A DNA stretch of 64,000 nucleotides from JABDMH01 sp965223165 (GCA_965223165.1 CBDCVQ010000016.1:434001-498000); one strand, 5' to 3'. Shown: positions 1 to 9,771, counted from the first letter of the stretch. The notes: generated by a model not told the origin, from the sequence alone. A program made the numbers and translations.

Positions 1-732
1 GTCGATTTGAATATGCAGGTTAAACTGCTCCGGGCCATAGATATGACGCACATCCTTCTGAAAGCGTACGAGCAGGTGCTTGACATGCACGGATAGATCA
101 CGTGCCCGATCAATGGCCGAATGTTTCATGTAGGAGGCACCCCGCTGGCGACCGGTCATATCCCACTGGCCCCAATTTCGGGCCTTTTTCAGGTGCCCCT
201 CCATTTTTTCGAGAATGAGCAATGCCTTCTGCCCCGTATCTTTCACATCAATGATCCCGCGGATGAATTCTTGATGCGTGTCAATCAGCAGGACGATATC
301 AAGTATCTGCTTACCTACCGTCGTGTTTTCGGCGATGAGGGTCTTCTCTCGCATCTTTAGCAGGCCTTCCAATTTTCGCTCGAGATTGGCCAGGTCAGAC
401 ACTTTTTTCTGGAGCAGGTCGCGCTCGTACTCCAGCAGCTCCGTACTTTTTTTTGCCTCGTCAAATTTGAGCGACACCTGCAGGTACTCCTGCCGTTCCT
501 TTTCGATCTGTTCTTCTTTGCTGCCTAGTACCGTGTGAAACAAGCCCTTGACACTCAGCTTTTCCAGTTTCTCAATATCCTTGAATTCCTTGGCAAGCTT
601 TCGCTCCAAGCGATCTTGCTCGTCATAGGCTTGCTGCAATTGCTGATTTAGGTCAGCGAGGTGGCGGTCGACCTTGCGCGCCTGCTCCAGCTTGATCAGC
701 GTTGCTTTTAGTTCTTTGTGAATATCTGGCAT
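1..732 (-). CDS. Coiled-coil protein, unknown function (3' end cut by window edge)
   Basis: Reading the minus strand from an ATG at 730-732 gives 244 codons with no stop; the frame is still open at base 1, so the C-terminus lies outside the window. The protein starts MPDIHKELKATLIKLEQARK and about the first 145 residues are heptad-rich and highly charged (many E, K, Q, L), as expected of a long coiled coil. The region after about residue 150 is more mixed and includes a WGQWDMTG stretch followed by SYMKHSAIDRA, which looks like a conserved domain core. No signal peptide or membrane segment is visible, so it is probably cytoplasmic. It is divergent from the barrel receptor gene that begins at 993. 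I do not recognise a function. Confidence 0.82.
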   Translation of the reverse strand, partial: MPDIHKELKATLIKLEQARKVDRHLADLNQQLQQAYDEQDRLERKLAKEFKDIEKLEKLSVKGLFHTVLGSKEEQIEKERQEYLQVSLKFDEAKKSTELLEYERDLLQKKVSDLANLERKLEGLLKMREKTLIAENTTVGKQILDIVLLIDTHQEFIRGIIDVKDTGQKALLILEKMEGHLKKARNWGQWDMTGRQRGASYMKHSAIDRARDLSVHVKHLLVRFQKDVRHIYGPEQFNLHIQID

Positions 733-992
733 GTCTTAACGTTGTAGGTCCGGAATGTTGACGTACAATTTAGGACATTATCCAGAAAAGGCTCATGCCC
801 TGCAGGTGTGCACGGCATTTCCCACCGTTGGCAGCTCCCTTTGCTCGCACGGGTTTTTCATCACGGTAGCCCTTGTAGCGCGGAACGGCCTGCGGAGTTC
901 TGCCTTGATGGACGCAGGATGTGCATTCGTCGATTTTGCAACAAGCAGCCTTCAACCCTGCTTATCTTTACATGATTCAAGCTTCTGCGCTA

Positions 993-3478
993 ATGAAACT
1001 TAGCTCTACCCGTTTCCTGTGCTGCCTTCTATTCGCCTGTAGTCTACTCGAGCTATCCGCTCAAAATTGGAACCGGCAGAACCAGTCGTCCTTGACGGGA
1101 AGGATCACCGGCACCGTGATTGACACCATGACCTATCAACCGGTAGATTTTGCTACGATCGCCTTGCGCTTGCAGGATTCAATTAAAGACATGGATGGCA
1201 CGATCAGTTCGGCAAAGGGCCAGTTTAAGTTGACGGAGCTCAAGTTGGGCGCCTACGATGTTGTCATCAGCTTCATCGGTTACCAGTCAAAGACGGTGCG
1301 TGGGATCAAGCTTACCCCAAGGAAGCCTGATTATGACCTGGGTGAGGTCTATTTGGTGCAGGATGAAGTACTGCTGGACCAAGTGGAGGTGACGGCAGAG
1401 GCGGCGGTCATCGAAAACAAAGTAGACCGCATCGTCTACAATGCCGATAAGGATGTCTCCACTGTGGGAGGGGATGCTGCCGATGTGCTGAGAAAGGTGC
1501 CCATGCTATCCGTCGATCTGGACGGTAATGTGTCCCTACGCGGGTCCACGCAGATCCGGATCTTGCTCAATGGTAAGCCTTCGGGTATGTTCTCCAACAA
1601 TGTAGCGGATGCGCTCAAGATGTTTCCTGCCGATCAAATCAAGAGCGTGGAGGTAATAACCACACCGGGGGCCAAGTATGATGCGGAAGGAACGGGTGGC
1701 ATCATCAACATTATCACAAAGAAGAAGTCAGTCGAGGGCTATAGCGGAACGTTTACCGGAGCCATCGGTACCCGGCAAAACCGCGCATCCCTTAGCGTTA
1801 ATGCGGCCAAGGGCAGATTTGGCCTGAACGGATCTGGCAACATCTACTACTCGTGGCCCCAGGAGGCCAGCAACTCCTTCTATCGGGAGGATCGAATCAA
1901 TGGACAGAATCGAGTCCTAGAGCAAGTTGGCGTCACCGAGAACTCTCGCATCGGATTCTGGGGGAGTGCAGGAGCATTCTACGACTTCAATGCTTACAAT
2001 TCGATCAATGCCTCTGCCAATCTGCGTGGCCACACCTTCGACCGAGACGGTTTTCAGGACGCCTTCTTCCATGATCCAACCATTGACTTGATCCAAAACT
2101 ACCGGCGGAGCAACATCAATGAGACCTTGCGCAGTGGGTACGACATTAACCTGGACTACCGCAAGACGTCAAAAAAGCCCACAGAAGAGTTTTCCGTCGC
2201 CTTCCAACTGACGGGCAATGATAGCGATGACCGATATACCTACTTGCAATCCAGTGAAGAGGTAGCGCTGCGATTGGACGAACAAGCCATGAATGATGGT
2301 CGCAATCTGGAGTCAACCATACAGGTAGATTATGTCTATCCTTTGCAGAAGGGACTCAAGATGGAAGTGGGCGCCAAGGGCGTGTTTCGAGATATTGACA
2401 GTGACTATCACTATGATCTCTTTGATCTGGACGCAGGACGGTACGAACGTGACCCGATTCGCTCGGATCGCTTCGACTACCGGCAGAATGTCTATGCCGG
2501 CTATTTGTCTTTTACGGTCGAGTTTAATGACAAGTACAGCCTTGTGGCCGGTGGCCGCTATGAGCGGACCGATATCGAAGGCGACTTCAGTTCCGCAATT
2601 CTACCTTTACCAACGACTATGACAACTTGGTACCCAGCATCATCCTAAGTCGGAAGTTTGGTTTTAATACGCTCAAGGTCAGCTATGTCAAGCGACTGCA
2701 GCGGCCCAGCCTTTTCTACATCAATCCCTATGTCAATGGCAGCGACCGGCGCAACATTTCATTTGGCAACCCCAACCTGGCCCCAGAAATCTCGCATCAA
2801 TTTGATCTGGGTTATACCTCCTTCAAGCGAGGCACGGTCATAAGCTCTTCTATCTACTATCGCGTGACCAACGATGTTATTCAATCTCTGCTCAATGTCA
2901 ATGCCGAGGGCGTCAGTGAGACAAGCTATCTTAACACGGGTGAGACGGACGCTTTGGGTCTCAACGTATTCACCTCCTTTACCATTAAAAAAGTGTGGAC
3001 ACTACGCGGCAACGTAGATGTACATGCCTTCAAAGCTCGCAGTGGCACAGACCTCGGCCTGGAGAATGAGGGCATTCTGGCCAAGCTATTTGTCAGTTCC
3101 AGCTTCAACTTTGACAAGGGATGGAAGGCTGACCTGTTTGGATTTTACAACACGCCCAGAATCACCCTGCAGGGCAAGAATCCATCCTTCTCCATGATGA
3201 GCCTTGGCGTGCGCAAGGAGATCTGGAACAAGAAGGGCAGTGTCGGCATCACCATCGTTGATCCTTTTAGTGAGATCAAGCGCTTCAAGTCCGAGCTGGA
3301 GGGCGCCAATTTTTACCAGGAGACAAACTTTAATCTTCCTTTCCGTTCCTTCGGCATCAATTTTTCCTATACGTTTGGCAAACTGGACTTTAAAGCCAAA
3401 CGTCGCTCGAGCAAGATCCGAAACAGCGATCTGAAGCAAGGGGACAGTGGTCAAGGGCAGCAAGGGGGTAACAACTAG
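993..3478 (+). CDS. TonB-dependent-receptor-like outer membrane barrel protein, frameshifted
   Basis: The product should sit in the outer membrane. The ATG at 993 gives a clean signal peptide (MKLSSTRFLCCLLFACSLL, cleaved after LSAQ); the longer in-frame start at 921 adds non-signal sequence. Next come a carboxypeptidase-regulatory-like beta domain (about residues 35-130), a plug domain (about 145-260, with the LRKVPMLSVDLDGN and GGIINIITKKK stretches) and an outer-membrane barrel to the end. The frame breaks near 2596-2600: upstream codons read GDFSSA then run to a stop at 2648, while the -1 frame continues NSTFTNDYDNLVPSIILSRK to the stop at 3478. One extra A in the GCAATT stretch restores a single 828-residue protein. 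Either a real mutation or a sequence error. The substrate cannot be inferred. Confidence 0.85.
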
Positions 3479-3654
3479 ACTACTTGTGTTTCGACCGACA
3501 AATAACTACGCACGCTGGCCGTCTCTTTTGCACCTTGTTCTTCTTCATCCAAAGCCTTACAGCGTGCAGGCGATGTGCGGTTTGGCTTCCTCGATCAGGC
3601 GCAACATAGCTCAACCAGATGGTACACTTATTTATCAAAACGAAACTCTACTAG
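3475..3654. repeat. Short inverted-end intergenic element, family A, copy 1
   Basis: About 180 bp, non-coding. It shares roughly 80 percent of its sequence, by eye, with 61286-61455, including GACAAATAAC near the left end, CCAAAGCCTTACAG, GCGGTTTGGCTTC and CTTATTTATCAAAA near the right. The ends are imperfect inverted repeats (left GTTTCG..GACAAATAAC, right reading inward GTTTCG..GATAAATAAG). The left tip begins at the CTAG that contains the TAG stop codon of the barrel gene; the right tip CTAG is shared with the next element. No reading frame of note. It looks like a MITE or similar non-autonomous element. Confidence 0.7.
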
Positions 3655-3816
3655 TAGAGTTTCGCATTAGATATGTTGAATAATTCTAATAGGATTTTGT
3701 TCGCAGACGAGGCGCGAAACACAGGCATAGCCGTAGCTATGGCGAGGCTTTGCAACGAAGTATGCGGACCAAAGACATTAGAATTAGCTACAAGATTTAA
3801 TGCGAAACTCTACTAG
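3651..3816. repeat. Short inverted-end intergenic element, family B, copy 1
   Basis: A 166-bp non-coding unit with near-perfect terminal inverted repeats: CTAGTAGAGTTTCGCATTA at the left and its reverse complement at the right (19 bp). The internal part (AGATTTTGTTCGCAGACGAGGCG-like, then GGCTTTGCAACGAAGTATGC and CCAAAGACATTAGAATT) recurs at 38716-38945. Its left tip and the right tip of family A form a 24-bp perfect palindrome at 3641-3664. Its right tip contains the TAG stop codon of the peptide deformylase gene (complement of 3813-3815). Confidence 0.75.
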
Positions 3817-4337
3817 GCGGTGCCACCTGTCAGGCCAGCTTCATCGGGCGTAGACCGCCAGCGGAACGGATGCTCGCCCACCGCCCGGTCGATAGCCAGG
3901 ATGCCATCGAGGTGATCCAGCTCATGCTGCAGCAATTCCGCCAAATCACCTTCCAGTGCCCACTGGCATTCCTGCCAGTCCGTGTCTCGAAATCGGAGCG
4001 TGCAAGACCGATGGCGATCGACTCGCACCAGTAGATTGGGAAAGGACATACAGTCATCCCAGAGTCGAAACAGCTCCCGGCTGCGATCAACGATGACCGG
4101 ATTGAGGAGGACTTGCGGCTGCTCGATATTCATCACGACCATTCGCTTCATCAAGCCGATCTGAGGGGCAGCAATAGCTCGGCCAGCTCCATAAGTCTTG
4201 CGAAAGAGCAAGACCAAATGGGCCATCTTGTCTATACTATCCGCCAGATCATCGACTTCTTCCTGCCGTACGGGCTGGCACACCTCGGTCAGTCGAGGAT
4301 CTCCCAGCAACAATATGTCGGATAAAGTGGCCGCCAC
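3813..4337 (-). CDS. def: Peptide deformylase, variant motif II
   Basis: Removes the formyl group from the initiator methionine of new proteins in the cytoplasm, using a metal ion. All three family motifs are found in 174 residues: GAGRAIAAPQIG (50-61), a motif II of the form DDCMSF (94-99) in place of the usual EGCLS but with the metal-binding Cys96 kept, and QHELDHLDG with His138, Glu139 and His142. The start is a GTG whose G overlaps the stop codon of the upstream M49-like gene (TAGTG), suggesting translational coupling. The stop codon lies inside the tip of repeat element B. The altered motif II suggests a divergent or second deformylase; the activity is likely but the substrate range is not certain. 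Confidence 0.85.
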   Translation of the reverse strand: MAATLSDILLLGDPRLTEVCQPVRQEEVDDLADSIDKMAHLVLLFRKTYGAGRAIAAPQIGLMKRMVVMNIEQPQVLLNPVIVDRSRELFRLWDDCMSFPNLLVRVDRHRSCTLRFRDTDWQECQWALEGDLAELLQHELDHLDGILAIDRAVGEHPFRWRSTPDEAGLTGGTA

Positions 4338-5977
4338 TAGATACCCAGGACATGAAGGCCCTGCTCGAAAACAATGTCTACCGGTATACTGCGCTCCGTC
4401 AGCCGATCAAGATCCGCCTGAAGCTCCTCCTTGATTAAGCCATTCTCAGCAACAAACTGACCCACCTCTTCATAGTCACCATCACCCTGGAGGGTCAGGA
4501 TCTTCCTGGACAAGTCGTTTGTGGCCTGCCTAAACTTGTCAAATTCGACTCGATAGGTCCCATCCGCAGCGTCCTTGACAAAGGCACCTTTGTCCTGGAA
4601 GTAGTTGAACCGGATCATATTGGCCCGCCCATGCGCGCTGGATGCTCCAAATCGGACCGACCGGAAGATGCTAGCGAGAAAGGTGACATAGAAGTCTTTG
4701 AGGTCCTCCTCGATCTCGCCCTGCTCATGCAGTTGATTTATCATAAACAGACCCAGTACATCTGCCTTACCCTCTTCCAGGGCAGACGCATGTTCTTTCA
4801 GTGCCTTGCGCACCGTACTGCTGCCATCGATCGTATTTTTGATGCCGAGACCATGGGCCACTTCGTGAAACATGGTATTGCCAAAGAAGGCATCAAAGGT
4901 TATATGAGAGCGCTGCTCTTCATCAATCAGTACTTCAGAGATAGGCACCAGAATCTTGTCAAACTTGGCCTGCATGGCATTCTTCAGTTGCAATCGCCGA
5001 GTCCCTTTGGCCAGCTGCACTTCTTCGTCATTAGGAAGGTTGATGGCGATCGTCTTGCTACCGGCGTTGCAGTCCCCCGCGTAATAGAGCACGTCATAGG
5101 CATTCAGCTCGGTATCCGTCCCTGGTTGCTCCTGTTTGTAAGCAGGAGGTACTGGCAAATAGGTCTGCAGATCAGGGAGGAACTCCGCGTAGCGGGCCAA
5201 GCGGGCACTCCAAGCCTTATCCTTGAGCAGTACGTAGCACTCGTGGGCCGCCTTATAGCCAAACAGTTGATCCTCGTACGTTTCGATGGGTCCGATTACG
5301 ACGTCGATGAGGTTGTCCTTCATGTCCAGCCAGGCCATATCAGAGGCCTGATAGTCATCGGTGAGCAAGGCCTCTGCCCGCAGGGAGAGATATTTCTTGA
5401 GGCCCGGTTCATCGGCTAGTTCACTCGCCTGTCGGAGCAAATCGGACGCCTCCCTTACCTCTGCCTCAAACTGCTGATGGTAGGGCACACTGGTCAGGTT
5501 CCCCTCATTATCGCGACGCAGAAAGGTGTAGAGGCTCTCCTTGTCTGGTAGACTCGAAGCTTCAAACTCCTCCTTGGTCATATCTTTTGGGTAGAAGTTG
5601 GCGCCTTTGGGCTTTTCGTCGTAGCCCGGGATGAAGGGTCGATTGGCATCAAGTCTGTCCCAAGGTCCGTAGTTGATCTCTATGAAGCGGCGACGCGCCT
5701 CATCCGTGGACTCGGTGATCAGCTCGGTGGGATCGCCAAAGGCCTCGTACCAGAAGAGCTCATCCATGATCTCACCGGCCTTGATCAGTAGGGGCAGCAT
5801 GGCCCGTTGGTTGTCAGTTAGGTCGCTGAGATCTGAGGTCAATCGGACGGGGGTATAGATCTCGGATCGGATGCTGGCCGTCGCATCGACTTCAGGTCCC
5901 TCCTCGACAGAGACTCGTGCGCCATCACAATGCCAAAGCAGCAAAGAAGCGGCGAGGGGAAAAAACAGTCCTTTCAT
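4337..5977 (-). CDS. M49-like (dipeptidyl-peptidase III family) metallopeptidase, probable lipoprotein
   Basis: A zinc-dependent peptidase of about 546 residues. The ATG at 5977 is preferred over the longer frame (from 6103) because it yields a lipoprotein-like leader, MKGLFFPLAASLLLWHC, placing the enzyme in the envelope. The zinc site is FHEVAHGLG with His371, Glu372 and His375, followed by LEEGKAD (Glu401/402) as the third ligand. Dipeptidyl-peptidase III proper has HExxGH with six residues; here the spacing is HExxH, as I understand occurs in some bacterial relatives. Overall layout (helical N-terminal part, zinc site two thirds along) fits family M49. It is co-transcribed with, and overlaps, the deformylase gene downstream. 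Family call is from motif and context, so moderately sure. Confidence 0.75.
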   Translation of the reverse strand: MKGLFFPLAASLLLWHCDGARVSVEEGPEVDATASIRSEIYTPVRLTSDLSDLTDNQRAMLPLLIKAGEIMDELFWYEAFGDPTELITESTDEARRRFIEINYGPWDRLDANRPFIPGYDEKPKGANFYPKDMTKEEFEASSLPDKESLYTFLRRDNEGNLTSVPYHQQFEAEVREASDLLRQASELADEPGLKKYLSLRAEALLTDDYQASDMAWLDMKDNLIDVVIGPIETYEDQLFGYKAAHECYVLLKDKAWSARLARYAEFLPDLQTYLPVPPAYKQEQPGTDTELNAYDVLYYAGDCNAGSKTIAINLPNDEEVQLAKGTRRLQLKNAMQAKFDKILVPISEVLIDEEQRSHITFDAFFGNTMFHEVAHGLGIKNTIDGSSTVRKALKEHASALEEGKADVLGLFMINQLHEQGEIEEDLKDFYVTFLASIFRSVRFGASSAHGRANMIRFNYFQDKGAFVKDAADGTYRVEFDKFRQATNDLSRKILTLQGDGDYEEVGQFVAENGLIKEELQADLDRLTERSIPVDIVFEQGLHVLGI

Positions 5978-6240
5978 ATGCCAATTATTTATCAGATGAA
6001 ATAAGGATGGTCGTCCGCCGTTTTTTATCATGTTACTCGCAGATACCAACGGAGGGAGCCAAGTAGCTTCAGCAGTGTTCCATCCATGTGCCGAGCTGCC
6101 CAAAAATACTGCATATGCTCGGAAGACGAAAAGTCCTGATGCTGCTGGTGATTTGTTACCTCCTGCACCTGCTAGCTGTGTCCCTGTTGATTAACATGGC
6201 ATTTCTGCCTGAGATCTAGGAGGCTGGCGAATAACTGGCT

Positions 6241-6371
6241 CTAATTTGGATCGCGACGATATTTTGAGGGACAGCACAGGCATAGCAGGTGCTTGCGGCG
6301 AGGCGCTGCCACGCAGCGTGAGGGAAAAAATGGCCGCAACAAAGGGCAATAAGCGATGAAGCGAAACACTA
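6241..6371. repeat. Diverged inverted-end intergenic element (related to family B), and the rest of the 5978-6368 gap
   Basis: The gap between the M49-like gene and ppk1 holds no convincing gene. Its ppk1-proximal part ends GCGAAACACTA, the same kind of tip as the repeat elements at 3651-3816 and 61286-61455, and the last three bases are the complement of the ppk1 TAG stop codon. Internally CACAGGCATAGC and GGCGAGGC match family B (3651-3816) in order, but the rest has drifted and no matching left tip is clear. The stretch 5978-6240 shows nothing I can name. Confidence 0.45.
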
Positions 6372-8486
6372 AACCTCCTCCTCGAGCTGACTTTGAGTAT
6401 CCGAAGATGCTTCAGTCACGGGATGCATGGCATCCATTTGTCGTTTCAGGAAGTAGTAGGTTTCGATCTGAGACTGGACCGGCAGCCCATTCTTCGATTT
6501 GACATATTTGTTTTTGCCCGCCTTATCCACGATTCTCGCCTTGACGTTGTCGTTCAACTGCACCTTGATCAGATCCATGATGAGTTCCTTGACGGAGGCA
6601 TCGTAAACGGGAAATACCGTCTCAATGCGGTAGCTGAGGTTGCGGGTCATCCAGTCGGCGGAAGAGAGATAGATTTTCTGGTCCCCATCATTGTGGAAAA
6701 CGAAGATCCGCGCATGCTCGAGGTACCGGTCGACAATGCTAATGCAACTGATGTTTTCACTAAAGCCTTTGACGCCTGGGACGAGACAGCAGATACCACG
6801 GATGATCAGTTTGATCCGTACTCCGGCATTGCTGGCCGCATAGAGGTGCTCGATCATGTCCGGATCCTGCAGGCTGTTGAGCTTCAAGATGATCTGAGCC
6901 TTTTTGCCGGCAGCCGCGTTGTCCATCTCCCGTTGGATCAGATTGACCAGCTCCGTGCGCAGATTAAATTGGCCCACCAGTAGGTGTTCGAAGTCGGCCT
7001 CCGGCAGCTTACGGGTCTCTAAGATGGAGAATACTCGAGCGATTTCGCCGGTGAGCCGTTCGTCCCCCGTGAAGAGGCCCAAATCACTGTAAATCTTGGC
7101 GGTGACCTCATGAAAATTACCCGTGCTGAGATAGACGTAGAATCGGGGCTCACCATGCTCCACCCGGCGGATCAAGGCCGCCTTGGAGTGCACCTTAAGC
7201 CCAGGAAAACTATAATGGACCTTTACTCCAGCATCCGCCAGTTTTTCACCCCAGGAGAGGTTGGCCTCTTCGTCAAATCTGGCTTTGACCTCCACAAAGG
7301 CCGATACCCTTTTGCCTCGTTCTACCGCCTCCATCAAGGCATTCATGATCTTCGACTTGTTGCCCACCCGATACTGAATGATTTTGATGTGGGTGACGTT
7401 GGGATCGCGCGACGCTTCCTCAAAGAACCTAATCACGGAGTTGAAGCTGTGATAGGGCACGTGCACCAGGTGATCCTTTTCCATGATGGCAGCGAAGATG
7501 TCCGGGCAGTCTTCCAGCGGCTGATACGGGATCGGATCGAGACCCTTCCGCTTCAAATGCTTCATGCCGAAGTCCGGAAACTTGAAGAAGTCAAAATTGT
7601 TGTGGTACCTACCTTCGGGCAGTAGGTCGAAGTTCTCCAGTTCCAGCACCACCTGCAGATACTTGAGCAAGGCCTTGGGCATCGAGCGATCATAGACCAG
7701 CCTCGACGCCGGCCCGACATCCCTACGCTCCAGGCTGGTCTTGATCTTGGATAATAGATCACCGGAAAACTCATCGTCAATGTACAGCTCCGCGTCCCGC
7801 GTCAACTTGATCGAAAACGTATCCACCACATCATAACCGGGAAACAGCCAGGCAATACTGTGCCTGACGATGTCATCGATCATGATGATGTCGTGACTGT
7901 TACTGCTCGAGGGCAATTGTAGAAATCTTGGAAGATGATCCGATGGGATCTTGACGATCGCATATTGCAGGTGGGCATTGCGTTTGCCCTTGGTGCGCAT
8001 CATGACCGTGAGGTAGAGCGACGAATTGGTCAGAAAGGGTCGGATCTTGTCTTTCACCAAGAGCACCGGTTGGACAAAGGGGAGCATCTTGTCCCGGAAG
8101 TACCGCTCCACAAACGCTTGCTGTTCTTCATTGAGATCCAAGCGCCGCCTTAAGAAGATCTTGTTTCGGCCCAGCTCGGGCACAATGCCCTTCTCAAAGA
8201 TGGTATTGAACTCCTCCAACTGTCTATTGACCGTCTTCAATATTTCCTTCAGGATTGCCCTCGGCTTGATCTCGAGCTCCTTCTTGGTCTTTTTCCCAAT
8301 CCTAAGCAGGTTGCGCTGCTGGGCGACTCGTACGGCGAAGAACTCCCCTAAATTGGAGGAGTAGATCGCCATGAACTTGATCCGCTCAAACAGGGGCACC
8401 GTTTGATCCTTGGCTTCCTGTAGTACGCGATAATTAAACGAAAGCCAGCTGATGTCTCTCTCTATATACGGTGCCTCTTTGTCCAT
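6369..8486 (-). CDS. ppk1: Polyphosphate kinase 1
   Basis: Makes inorganic polyphosphate from ATP through a phosphohistidine intermediate. The 705-residue length is usual for the family. The N-terminal PPK domain opens with YIERDISWLSFNYRVLQEA, and the two phospholipase-D-like C-terminal domains carry KVHSKAALIRR (the histidine region that becomes phosphorylated), STGNFHEVTAKIYSDLGLFT and HARIFVFHNDGDQKIYLSS followed by DWMTRNLSYRIE. The ATG at 8486 directly precedes DKEAPYIERD, which fits the family start. It stands alone between two intergenic regions; its stop codon TAG coincides with a repeat tip. No sign of damage. Confidence 0.96.
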   Translation of the reverse strand: MDKEAPYIERDISWLSFNYRVLQEAKDQTVPLFERIKFMAIYSSNLGEFFAVRVAQQRNLLRIGKKTKKELEIKPRAILKEILKTVNRQLEEFNTIFEKGIVPELGRNKIFLRRRLDLNEEQQAFVERYFRDKMLPFVQPVLLVKDKIRPFLTNSSLYLTVMMRTKGKRNAHLQYAIVKIPSDHLPRFLQLPSSSNSHDIIMIDDIVRHSIAWLFPGYDVVDTFSIKLTRDAELYIDDEFSGDLLSKIKTSLERRDVGPASRLVYDRSMPKALLKYLQVVLELENFDLLPEGRYHNNFDFFKFPDFGMKHLKRKGLDPIPYQPLEDCPDIFAAIMEKDHLVHVPYHSFNSVIRFFEEASRDPNVTHIKIIQYRVGNKSKIMNALMEAVERGKRVSAFVEVKARFDEEANLSWGEKLADAGVKVHYSFPGLKVHSKAALIRRVEHGEPRFYVYLSTGNFHEVTAKIYSDLGLFTGDERLTGEIARVFSILETRKLPEADFEHLLVGQFNLRTELVNLIQREMDNAAAGKKAQIILKLNSLQDPDMIEHLYAASNAGVRIKLIIRGICCLVPGVKGFSENISCISIVDRYLEHARIFVFHNDGDQKIYLSSADWMTRNLSYRIETVFPVYDASVKELIMDLIKVQLNDNVKARIVDKAGKNKYVKSKNGLPVQSQIETYYFLKRQMDAMHPVTEASSDTQSQLEEEV

Positions 8487-8642
8487 CGGTTTGCCTGCTT
8501 TTGTACAATGAGAAAAATGGGCCTACCAATATAGTGCAAAGCGAGGGCTCTGCGGAACAATTAGCCGTTGGAATCACAGAGGGGGTAGCCAATCCGCTAT
8601 CCTGAGCCACCTAGAGGGAGTCAAACATGGCCACCAGATCCA

Positions 8643-9680
8643 CTAATAGGACATGTCCGGAGGGTAGGGATAGTTGAGTAAGTACGATATCGCCTCCGAG
8701 ATCGGCATGCCTTGGAAAATGATCGCATAGAGCATGTCAATCACGGGGACTTCAAGTTTGATTTTCGTAGCCATCAGATGAATCAGCCGGATAGTCCGTA
8801 CCCCTTCTGCCAGATCGTCGCTCGACTGCTCGATCTCCGCTTGGCTTTCTCCCAAAGCTATCCTCCTGCCAAAATTGTAGTTGCGGCTAGCCGGGCTTGC
8901 CGATGTCGCTATCAGGTCTCCTAGTCCTGCAATACCGAAGAAGGTGTCGGCGGTGGCTCCAAGTGCTTTGCCGATGATCACCATTTCTCGCAACCCCCGG
9001 GTGATAAACAGCGCCTCCACGTTCTTCCCCAACTGAAGGCCCGCGATCATGCCGGTACCCACGGCTATCATGTTTTTGAGCGCTCCACCTAGTTCGGTCC
9101 CGAGCAGATCGTGTGATCCAAAAATCTTGAACTGCTCCGAATTGAGCACCGAATGGCCCAGCATGATGACCTCGTCAAACTCGCTGGCAATAATCGCCGC
9201 CGCCGGCAGCCCGGCCCGGATCTCCGAGGAGAGATTGGGCCCGGAGATGCATCCGATGCGGACCACTTGACTCTCCTCCCCAATGACCTGGCTGATCGTG
9301 CGAATCCTCGAACTATCTACCACAGATGCGTCTTCCGACGTGTCGGGGTCCCACACGTCAAAGCCCTTCGTACCGTGAATCAAGATATGATACGGAAATA
9401 GATGCACGGCGAAGGCTCGAATGACTTGCCGAAAGACGGCGGAAGGGAGCACGGGGAAAAGTAGATGGCACTCTTTGCAGATTTGGTCCGGCGAGGTAGT
9501 AGCCAGGATATTGGCCGGCAGTGGGTGACCGAGATGTCGATGAGTCTGGTTGATTTGTTCCGCGGTTTCCGCCTGTCTACAGTACAGTAGGACGTCTACG
9601 TTGCTGGCAAGCATGGTCGCGATCGTGGTGCCAAAATTGCCACTCCCGATGACTCCCACCACATGCGGACGATCGCTCAA
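8643..9680 (-). CDS. gpsA: Glycerol-3-phosphate dehydrogenase, NAD(P)H-dependent
   Basis: Reduces dihydroxyacetone phosphate to sn-glycerol 3-phosphate, the backbone for phospholipids, in the cytoplasm. 345 residues, normal for GpsA. The nucleotide-binding motif GVIGSGNFGTTIA is at residues 9-21; the substrate-site region has HGTKGFD and GTELGGALKNMIAVGTG, and the C-terminal domain has GLGDLIATSASPASRNYNFG and ALGESQAE. The start at 9680 puts the glycine motif at the expected distance from the N-terminus. The neighbours do not form an obvious pathway operon; yidC lies 91 bp upstream on the same strand. Confidence 0.95.
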   Translation of the reverse strand: MSDRPHVVGVIGSGNFGTTIATMLASNVDVLLYCRQAETAEQINQTHRHLGHPLPANILATTSPDQICKECHLLFPVLPSAVFRQVIRAFAVHLFPYHILIHGTKGFDVWDPDTSEDASVVDSSRIRTISQVIGEESQVVRIGCISGPNLSSEIRAGLPAAAIIASEFDEVIMLGHSVLNSEQFKIFGSHDLLGTELGGALKNMIAVGTGMIAGLQLGKNVEALFITRGLREMVIIGKALGATADTFFGIAGLGDLIATSASPASRNYNFGRRIALGESQAEIEQSSDDLAEGVRTIRLIHLMATKIKLEVPVIDMLYAIIFQGMPISEAISYLLNYPYPPDMSY

Positions 9681-9771
9681 AAACAGGGTATTAGATTGAG
9701 ATCAAGATAAACATTGGCGAGATTCTCCGATGAAGTTTGTTTGGTAGCAACAAGTGCCGATAAGCGCTGAT

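Noticed and set aside
4631..5419. A 262-codon frame on the plus strand
   Set aside because: Shadow of the M49-like gene; no coding character of its own.
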